NCBI GenBank assembly: GCA_003223835.1
Contig: QHWR01000108.1
Span: 1 to 45,347, forward strand
DNA from: Acidobacteriota bacterium
Lineage (GTDB): Bacteria; Acidobacteriota; Vicinamibacteria; Vicinamibacterales; 2-12-FULL-66-21
Direction: 5' to 3'
DNA: 45,347 nt
Both the position numbers and the translations under genes were made by a program. Positions 39,240-45,347 of this stretch are shown here, in pieces (positions within the stretch are counted from its first letter, which is position 1; the number at the start of each line of letters is the position of its first letter). Below the pieces are notes generated by a model. The model was not told the DNA's origin, ran no database searches, and saw only the letters and a program-made list of their open reading frames with translations.

Positions 39240-40839
39240 CCGTCACGTCCGTCGACGTCTTCGGCGTGACCCCGGCGTTCGCGCGGATGAAGCGCGCGAG
39301 GTCGGCCTTGAGCGCTTTGTGCGCCGACGGGCGGATGTAGATCATGTGTCCCGCCTCGTAGTATCCGAACGACACGCGATCCGTGACGCTCGGGTCGTAC
39401 GCGAGGTGCCACATGTTGTACTCGGCGCCGCCGACCGGCGTCGCCATGTCGTAGTAGCCGCACGCGACGAACACCTTCAGGAACGGATTGCGCGCCATCG
39501 TCCGCCGCAGCGGCTCGGTCATGTCCATGTAGCTGTTCTGGAACTGATCCCACGTCCACGGGCGTACGTTGCCGCTCGTCGGATAGTGCAGGTCGCTCGT
39601 CCACTTCAGCTCGTTCTTGACGTAGTCCTCGAAGAGCGCCGTGTACGGGCCCTGCAGCGCCGTGTTCGACGGATCGTATTCCTGCGCCTCGCCCGCGGCG
39701 TCCACGTCGACGCCGGTGAAACGGCTGTCGAGACGGCCGACGGTTTCGCGCTTGTCGCGGAGCAGCTCCTTGCGGAACCGGCCCGGTTCGACGCGCAGGT
39801 TCGCGCGCTCGATGAACTCGGCCGAGAGCCCCGTCAAACGCGCGATCTGCTGCGCCGCGGCGCGCCGCTCGGCGGCGGGCAGCGAGTTGCCCTTCGCGAG
39901 CGCCTGCGCGTACTCGCCGAACGCGAACGCCCGCGCCTGATCGACGACGGCTTTCAGATCGAGCTTCATGAGATCGGCGGGCAGTCGGTGGTGAAACCAC
40001 GCCGTCGCCGCGTAGGTCTGGACGAAGTCGACGATCGCAAGGTCGTTCTGCGGCGACGAGCTGATGGTCTGATACGTGAGCAGCGACGAAACGAGGACGA
40101 TCCCGTTCAGTTCGATCCCGTGCCGCGTCTGCAGCTCCTGCGACAGACCCGCCGAGCGAATCGTGCCGTAGCTCTCGCCGATCAGGAACTTGGGCGACGG
40201 CCAGCGGTTGTAGGCGTCGAGATACCCGCGGATGAATTCTCCGAACGCGCGCAGGTCGCCGCTGACGCCGTGGAACTGCGCGGGGCTGACGCCCTGCACC
40301 GTCCGGCTGTAGCCGGTCGAAATCGCGTCGACGAAGACAAGGTCGCTCGCGTCGATCAGCGAGTTCTCGTTCTCCACCAGCTTGTACGGCGGCGGCGGCT
40401 GAAAGCCCTCGTTCGCCATCTGCACGTGCTGCGGCGCGAACGATCCCATGTGCAGCCAGATCGTCGCCGCCCCCGGACCGCCGTTGTAGAGGAACGAGAC
40501 CGGCCGCGTCTTCGCGTCCTCGCCGTCTTTCGTGTACGCGACGAAGAACATCCGCGCGGCGACTTTTCCATCGTCGAGGCGAATCGGGAGCGTGCCCGCC
40601 GTGGCGGTGTAGCGGATGTCGCGTCCGTCGAGGCGCAGCGCGTGCTGCGTCTGCGAGATCTTTTCTTCCGCCGGTCCGGCGTACTCCTCGCGTCCCTGCG
40701 GCGGCTGGCCACCCGGTTCCGTCCGCGCCGGCTGCGGCTCGGTGGCTTGCTGGTTCGGCCGCTGCGGGCGCGCCTGGCCGTGCGCGGGAATCAGTGCGAG
40801 CGCCAGAAAGACGGCGCAGGTCGTCACTCTTTTGATCAT
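39205..40839 (-). CDS. secreted serine carboxypeptidase (S10 family)
   Basis: An exported exopeptidase: signal peptide [21 protein letters not shown] (residues 1-21), Pro/Gln-rich linker, then the S10 fold. [19 protein letters not shown] is the oxyanion region, [16 protein letters not shown] carries the nucleophile Ser, [13 protein letters not shown] the Asp and [14 protein letters not shown] the His. 544 residues is usual. The final residues ([12 protein letters not shown]) come from the heptamer array, which also provides the stop codon, so the C-terminus changes with the repeat number. Confidence 0.92.
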   Translation of the reverse strand: MIKRVTTCAVFLALALIPAHGQARPQRPNQQATEPQPARTEPGGQPPQGREEYAGPAEEKISQTQHALRLDGRDIRYTATAGTLPIRLDDGKVAARMFFVAYTKDGEDAKTRPVSFLYNGGPGAATIWLHMGSFAPQHVQMANEGFQPPPPYKLVENENSLIDASDLVFVDAISTGYSRTVQGVSPAQFHGVSGDLRAFGEFIRGYLDAYNRWPSPKFLIGESYGTIRSAGLSQELQTRHGIELNGIVLVSSLLTYQTISSSPQNDLAIVDFVQTYAATAWFHHRLPADLMKLDLKAVVDQARAFAFGEYAQALAKGNSLPAAERRAAAQQIARLTGLSAEFIERANLRVEPGRFRKELLRDKRETVGRLDSRFTGVDVDAAGEAQEYDPSNTALQGPYTALFEDYVKNELKWTSDLHYPTSGNVRPWTWDQFQNSYMDMTEPLRRTMARNPFLKVFVACGYYDMATPVGGAEYNMWHLAYDPSVTDRVSFGYYEAGHMIYIRPSAHKALKADLARFIRANAGVTPKTSTDVTEGRRQKVEGRR

Positions 40840-41071
40840 GGGGATGGCTCCTGATGCGCTTCGATGGGGTCGATTTTACACGGCCGCGTATGGCGGCGTG
40901 TCAGGCGGAAAATTCCGTGATTTCACGCGATGGCACACTCGGGATTGCAGGGCTGAAATCCGTGTTCAAAATTGAATGACGAAGAATGGCTAACTGCGGC
41001 AAATCCGCCAAATCCGCCAAGTCATTGAGGGTAGGGCGTTGGCCCATCGTTTGTAGACGCTCCCTGGGGCA
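40840..41071. other. 232-bp divergent gap
   Basis: Between the S10 peptidase and the small protein gene. It holds two tandem copies of AAATCCGCC (41001-41018) and an A+T-rich stretch near 40968-40985 (TTCAAAATTGAATG). No promoter with a matching -35 and -10 could be fixed, though both flanking genes must start here. Confidence 0.5.
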
Positions 41072-41284
41072 ATGATCTTCTTCTTCGAGCAACGGGGCCG
41101 ATATATGCGCTGCGAGCTGACGCCGCTCGGCGACGGCTCCGCGGAGCTGGTGGTGATCGACCCCGATGGCGCGCAGACGCGCGAGTTCCTGCCCCACTCG
41201 GCCGACATCCCGCGGCGCGTGGCGGAACTGAGCCAGACGCTGCACAACGCGGGCTGGTGGGGACCCGTGGGGCGCGACATCTGA
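41072..41284 (+). CDS. small protein of unknown function
   Basis: 70 residues beginning MIFFFEQRGRYMRCELTPLG with a C-terminal VGRDI. Coding potential is supported by its TGATG overlap with the response regulator gene and high third-position G+C. The sequence looks like a small beta-sheet protein (FEQRGRYMRCELTPL, AELVVIDPDG) with a helical end. No named family recognised. It may modulate the co-translated receiver. Confidence 0.65.
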   Translation: MIFFFEQRGRYMRCELTPLGDGSAELVVIDPDGAQTREFLPHSADIPRRVAELSQTLHNAGWWGPVGRDI

Positions 41285-41670
41285 TGGCGCCCGAACGCAT
41301 CCCGTCGGTGCTCGTCGTCGAAGACGATCGCTCGACGTTGAGCGGCTACGTGGACTTTCTGAGCGGCGCGGGCTTCAACGTCGTCGGTCTCGCCGACGGC
41401 GAGTCCGCGGTCGCGACCGCGGTCAACATCACGCCCGACGCGGTCATCACGGACGTTTCCCTTCCAGGACTCGACGGCCTCGGTCTCGCGGCGGCGCTGC
41501 GCACGCACAGCCAGACGCGCGACGTGCCGGTCATCGCGCTCACCGCGCACCGCACCGCCGAAGTGCGCGCGCGGGCGACGAGCGCCGGCGTGACGACGCT
41601 GCTGCTCAAGCCGTGCGTTCCTGCGCACCTCCTCGCCGAGCTGGAACGCGTGCTGCGCCGCACGCGTTGA
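41284..41670 (+). CDS. stand-alone response regulator receiver
   Basis: 128 residues, receiver domain only. Acidic pocket at VLVVEDDRST, phosphoacceptor Asp in AVITDVSLPGLDG, conserved Thr in VIALTAHRTAE and Lys in TLLLKPCVPAH. No output domain, so it acts by protein contact. The ATG overlaps the small upstream gene. No histidine kinase is present in this window. Confidence 0.92.
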   Translation: MAPERIPSVLVVEDDRSTLSGYVDFLSGAGFNVVGLADGESAVATAVNITPDAVITDVSLPGLDGLGLAAALRTHSQTRDVPVIALTAHRTAEVRARATSAGVTTLLLKPCVPAHLLAELERVLRRTR

Positions 41671-41687
41671 GCCGCATCCACCAACCC

Positions 41688-43016
41688 TTAAAACGCGTAC
41701 TCGATCCCGATCAACGGCGTGACCTTGTCCCTGAGGCCATGATCGTCGAGCTTGAAGAGCACGTTCACGTCGACGAGCAGTCGTTCCTGCAGGCTCACCT
41801 TGAAGCCAATCGCGCCGTTGAGCAGGTTGAACGAGTCCCGCCCGAACACCACGGTCGGGAACACGGACACGTTGTCGAGCGCGTGAAAGGTCTGCTGTTT
41901 GAGCCGCTCCGCCCGGAGGTCGTAGCGCCCCAGGACGTCGAACGCGAGCGTCAGGCGCGAGTTCACGCTGAGATCCGCACCGGCGGCGTAGCCCCATTGA
42001 TCGGGGAAATCGGCGGACTGACCGGCTGCCGGATTGCCTGCGAGGACGCTCGATCCGTTCCACTTGTAGCTGACGTTCACGTGAGGCGCGACCTTCTCGT
42101 ACACGCCCGACCAGACGGCAAACGGCTGAACGCCTGGCGCGCCGCTGCCGAGCAGATTCATCTCGTCGCCCGTGGGCACGCGCACGTCGACGCCGACCGC
42201 GATCCCGGCCGACGGACTCCGGTACGCTGTCTGCTTCAGACGGATCATCAGATCGCCCAGACCCGTCGCGCTGCCGATCGCCGTGAAAATCCGGCGGTCG
42301 CCGATGTCGCCGTTGATCTGGCGGAAGAAATGCGTGAGGGGATTCGTCGTGCCGAGGCGATGGATGGTCGCGTCGGAGACCACTTTCAGGTTGTTCGCCA
42401 CGATCGGCACCGCCAGGGAGACGTCCAGCCGGTCGGTGATCCCGAGCGTCACGTACGTCGTCGCCTGGCTGACGGTGGCGTCGATCGAGTTGACCGTCGT
42501 CACGACGTCCTGGCGGCCGCCGAGGAGGAACGCGTTGTCGTGCGTGAACACGGAGGGCACGTTGTGAAGATTCAACCCCTCGACCGTGTTGAACGTAAAG
42601 CGCTGAAAACTGAACCCGAACGACACGCGCCGGGCGCCGATGGTGTCGGCGCGATCGGCGAGAATCGGTCCGAAGCTCTGGGTGCTGCGCTGAAACACGC
42701 CGAGCGTCGGATCGAACCGATAGGTGAATCCCGAAGCGGGTGACGGCAGCGGCACGCTGACGAGTTGACTGACCAGCGCCGTGCTGAACTGCCTGAAATT
42801 CAATTGAAAGTCGCTGTTGAAGTGCGCCGAATGCGGCTGCTCACCCGGCAGCGTCGCCTCGCTGTCGACGACGAGCCCCCTGGGACCGTAGAGATCCGTG
42901 AAGATTGTCGCCAGGCTCTTCACGGACGCTGTGACGTTGAATGGCTCCTGCGCGCGGGCCATCGGCGCGATGCCGATCGCACAGAGCGCTGCCGTCGCGA
43001 CACGCCGCGCTGACAT
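41688..43016 (-). CDS. outer-membrane beta-barrel protein
   Basis: 442 residues: signal peptide (MSARRVATAALCAIGIAPMARA), alternating beta-strand patterns and a terminal aromatic (VTPLIGIEYAF), typical of outer-membrane barrels. Strands such as RRVSFGFSFQRFTFNT, TYVTLGITDRLDVSLAVPIV and AGADLSVNSRLTLAFDVLG resemble the 'MetA-pathway/transporter' barrel family (PF13557-like). What it transports, if anything, is not visible. 20 bp downstream of the kinase gene, so perhaps co-transcribed. Confidence 0.8.
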   Translation of the reverse strand: MSARRVATAALCAIGIAPMARAQEPFNVTASVKSLATIFTDLYGPRGLVVDSEATLPGEQPHSAHFNSDFQLNFRQFSTALVSQLVSVPLPSPASGFTYRFDPTLGVFQRSTQSFGPILADRADTIGARRVSFGFSFQRFTFNTVEGLNLHNVPSVFTHDNAFLLGGRQDVVTTVNSIDATVSQATTYVTLGITDRLDVSLAVPIVANNLKVVSDATIHRLGTTNPLTHFFRQINGDIGDRRIFTAIGSATGLGDLMIRLKQTAYRSPSAGIAVGVDVRVPTGDEMNLLGSGAPGVQPFAVWSGVYEKVAPHVNVSYKWNGSSVLAGNPAAGQSADFPDQWGYAAGADLSVNSRLTLAFDVLGRYDLRAERLKQQTFHALDNVSVFPTVVFGRDSFNLLNGAIGFKVSLQERLLVDVNVLFKLDDHGLRDKVTPLIGIEYAF

Positions 43017-43036
43017 ACTGCACTCCTTGTTGGGCG

Positions 43037-45069
43037 TTACCTGATCTCGACAATGACCCAGCCGGTGCTCGTCCGTGCCAGCGTCATCGTCTGCTGGCTC
43101 TCCGCCGTGTGCTGCTGCCCACCCGCCTGAATCGTGTCGCGCCGCCGCAGCACGACCGACGCGTGCGTGCCGCGGACGTCGATTGAGAGGATGGTCAGAA
43201 CGACCCGCTGCGCGGTGACCGCGCGGAAGCCCTCCTGTAGACGCCGTTCTTCGTCGCGCGAGAGATTCGGCTTGATCGATCGAAACAGCGTCAAGTCCTT
43301 GGTCTCGATCGCCCGCGCGTAGAGCGTGGTCACGCTGCGAATCGCCGTCGCGTCGTCCACGGCGGGCGGAGACGGCGGCGTCTCGCGCGCCTTGGGCTCG
43401 GTCGCGGCCGGTGGGGGCGCCGCGGCTGCTGTCGGAGGAGGCGCGACGGGCTCGACGCGTGGCGCGGGAACACCCGGCGGTGGCGACGCAGGGATGGGCG
43501 TCGCTGGCGGCGGCGTTGTGGCCGGCGTCTCCGCACGCGCCGTGGCCGGCGGCGGTGGCGAGAGATCCGCCGTCGCCGGCTGCGGCTCCCGTGTGCCGCG
43601 AGCGGGATTCCGCTCCGGCCGCTGCACAGCGTCGACCGGCGTCCGTCGCGCTGACGCCGACAACGACGGGGAGGCATGGCCGCGCGGCGTCGCGCGCGCC
43701 GCGTCCCTCGCGCGCATCTGCGCGTCCACGCGCGCCGAGAGATCGTTGAGGTCCGGCGCGGTTGGATCGATGGCACGCGCGGTCTCGAGCGCGCGCGCGG
43801 CTCCGTCGAGATCGCCGGCGGCGGTGCGCCGGTTCGCGTCCGCGATCGCGGCGTCCCTCCTGTCGAGCGTGGCGCGCGCCTGGTCGCGAATTTTCTGCGC
43901 GCCGACGTGGCCGGGATCGAGCGCAAGCACTTCGGTCGCGTACGCAAGGGCTTCGCGATACTTCCTCGCGGCGAGGGTGGCCTGCGCCAGGTCAAGGCGG
44001 CTCCGGATCGTGGCCTCCGAGAACGCGGTGATCCGGCTGTCGTCCGGCGAAGGCGCCGCGGCGCGCGGCCACAAGCGGTAAGCGCCCACCGCCAGTATCG
44101 CCGCGCCGGCCACCGCGGCGGCGATCATCAAACGGCGAGAGGGGCCGCGGGTGGATGTTGGCGTGGACACGACCGGGCTGGGCGCCGCGATGGCATCGGC
44201 GTTGGACGGTTTGGCGCCGAGCGCGATCGCCGACGACGTCACGTCGACCGCGCGGGACGGGCCGGATTCGATATCGCGCCTGACCCGCTTCAAGTCCGCG
44301 CGGATGTCGGCGGCAGACTGATACCGCAGCTCGCGATCCTTCTCGAGACAGGTGTTGATGACTTCCTGCAGGCGCAGCGGCAGCTCGGCGTTCAAGGCGA
44401 TCGGCGCCACCGGCGCGCGATGCAGGATCGCGGCGAGGATGACGGCGGACGTCTTGCCCGGAAACGGGTGACGCCCGGTGGCGCACTCGTACAAGACGAC
44501 GCCGAGCGAAAACAGATCGGTCCGCGCGTCGAGCTCGTCCCCCGTCGCCTGTTCGGGCGACATGTAGGCCACGGTCCCCCGCGTGACGCCTCCCACCGTG
44601 CGATCCGGCTCGTCGGTCGTCGTGCCCGACAGTCCGAACCGCGGCGTCAGCTTCGCGAGACCGAAGTCCAGGACCTTCACGTGCCCGAGCTCGGTCAGGA
44701 AAATGTTGCCCGGCTTGATGTCGCGGTGGACGATCCCCTGGTTGTGCGCCGCGTGCAGCGCATCGGCGATCTCGATGCCGATGTCAATCAACTGATGGAT
44801 CTTCAGCGGCCCGTTCGCGAGGCTGTCGCGCAGCGTGCGCCCGCGCATCAATTCCATCACGATGAAGGGCTGTCCTTCGTGCTCGCCGCGCGCGCTTCGG
44901 ATCGAAGCCTGCGAATCGCCTGTTGGTCCTTCACCAGATCATCGGAGAGGAATTTGAGCGCGACCGAGCGCCCGAGGCGCAAGTCGTCCGCCCGATAGAC
45001 GACGCCCATGCCGCCGGCGCCGATCTGGCCGACGATCCGGTAATGGTGAGAGATGGTGGTCCCGATCAT
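43037..45069 (-). pseudogene. membrane Ser/Thr protein kinase with TPR-like and NTF2-like tail, frameshifted in the N-lobe
   Basis: Two overlapping ORFs make one Hanks-type kinase. The first (45069 down to 44857) has the glycine loop IGAGGMGVVYRADD, the lysine in SVALKFLSDDL and the helix-C glutamate region RRLRSEARAA. The second continues with GEHEGQPFIVMELMRGRTL, HRDIKPGN, KVLDFGLAK and GTVAYMSPEQATGDE. The link, usually about 15 residues (SALNHPNICTIYEI type), is missing and the frame is broken near 44881-44888. Beyond the kinase are a membrane segment (RRLMIAAAVAGAAILAVGAY), helical repeats, a Pro-rich linker and a C-terminal SnoaL/NTF2-like domain ending TSTGWVIVEIR. A normal family member apart from the lesion. 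Confidence 0.85.
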
Positions 45070-45072
45070 GGG

Positions 45073-45098
45073 GGTCCTGCCGCGCAGCCGGCAGGACC
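45073..45098 (-). promoter_or_regulatory. 10-bp perfect hairpin in the kinase 5' leader
   Basis: GGTCCTGCCG and CGGCAGGACC form a 10-bp stem with a 6-nt loop, starting 3 bp upstream of the kinase ATG on its 5' side. In mRNA it would block the ribosome site, or it may end transcription from upstream. Confidence 0.4.
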
Positions 45099-45188
45099 GT
45101 CATCATACCCTGTCCGATGCAGACGTGCGGCCGGCGCCCGGGCCGCGCGGCTTCACATCACCGGCTCACGCGCCGCGCCGACGGACGG

Positions 45189-45347
45189 TCACGCGGCGCG
45201 CGCGTCGAGCACGGATTCAAGTTCCTGCTCGAGCCGTTCGACGCCGGCGGATTTGAGGACGATGCGATCGAACGCGTGCGGCGGGAGCTGGCCGACGGTA
45301 CCCGCCGACTGGCCCGTGAACGCGATCACGGGAATGTCGCGCGTCTC
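45189..45347 (-). CDS. response regulator receiver domain, partial (N-terminus beyond window)
   Basis: Not in the track because it is short. The minus strand ends ...TRDIPVIAFTGQSAGTVGQ and FDRIVLKSAGVERLEQELES, finishing SVLDARAA and a TGA. The T/K pair (AFTG and VLKSA) and spacing are those of the end of a receiver domain. 52 residues visible. Similar in layout to the receiver at 41284; 118 bp upstream of the kinase gene, in the same direction. Confidence 0.75.
   Translation of the reverse strand, partial: ETRDIPVIAFTGQSAGTVGQLPPHAFDRIVLKSAGVERLEQELESVLDARAA

Noticed and set aside
40931-40949. sigma-54-like TGGCAC...TTGCA upstream of the small protein gene
   Set aside because: The GG to GC distance is 13 bp; sigma-54 promoters need 10.

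Overview
The window is high-GC bacterial DNA (about two thirds G+C by eye) packed with tight operons. Start codons include several GTG and TTG, and adjacent genes often overlap as ATGA, GTGA or TGATG. The gene set (MreBCD/RodA/PBP2, Rng, ECF sigma with anti-sigma and a DUF4097 protein, HEAT and HD-GYP proteins, GCS2/ATP-grasp ligases, PafA-like phosphatase, serine/threonine kinase with periplasmic tail) and the style of the intergenic microrepeats suggest an Acidobacteriota member, perhaps of the Vicinamibacteria. That placement is an inference from gene content; no rRNA, tRNA, transposase, phage gene or CRISPR array was seen.

Layout. (1) 1-6780, minus strand: nucleoside salvage run deoA-nupC-punA-cdd, followed by mtnA, tsaD and a cut-off yjbQ. 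(2) 6827-14616, plus strand: four genes alternating HEAT, HD-GYP, HEAT, HD-GYP; all four proteins begin with the same N-terminal domain (an LYxxxHPxV signature). (3) 14625-20114, plus: PafA-like phosphatase, a Cys-bearing MGMT-like protein, ECF sigma factor, zinc-finger anti-sigma factor, DUF4097 protein and a small secreted proline-rich protein. (4) 28621 down to 20230, minus: GAF-GGDEF protein, mreB, mreC, mreD, mrdA, rodA and rng, i.e. the rod-shape operon led by a c-di-GMP synthase. (5) 29047-33150: a PpiD-like isomerase whose 5' end is replaced by a piece of sppA, facing an intact sppA; the shared 539 bp form an exact inverted repeat. (6) 33295-39134: a translationally coupled cluster of a broken GCS2 ligase, two ATP-grasp proteins and an M29 aminopeptidase, next to two esterase-fold proteins. 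(7) 39205-45347: S10 carboxypeptidase, a small protein with a receiver, an outer-membrane barrel, a broken Ser/Thr kinase and a second receiver cut by the window edge.

Two things stand out beyond gene content. Most of the longer intergenic gaps carry short tandem repeats of 7 or 8 bp, with different unit sequences in different gaps, and often arranged as two complementary arms that could fold into a hairpin. Second, several genes carry small lesions (tsaD, the GCS2 ligase, the second ATP-grasp protein, the kinase, ppiD/sppA). Either this genome is actively suffering slippage and inverted-duplication events, or the assembly contains artefacts; raw reads are needed to decide.

The best candidates for undescribed biology are the HEAT/HD-GYP paired module with its shared N-terminal domain, the GCS2/ATP-grasp/aminopeptidase/esterase cluster, and the heptamer repeat system.
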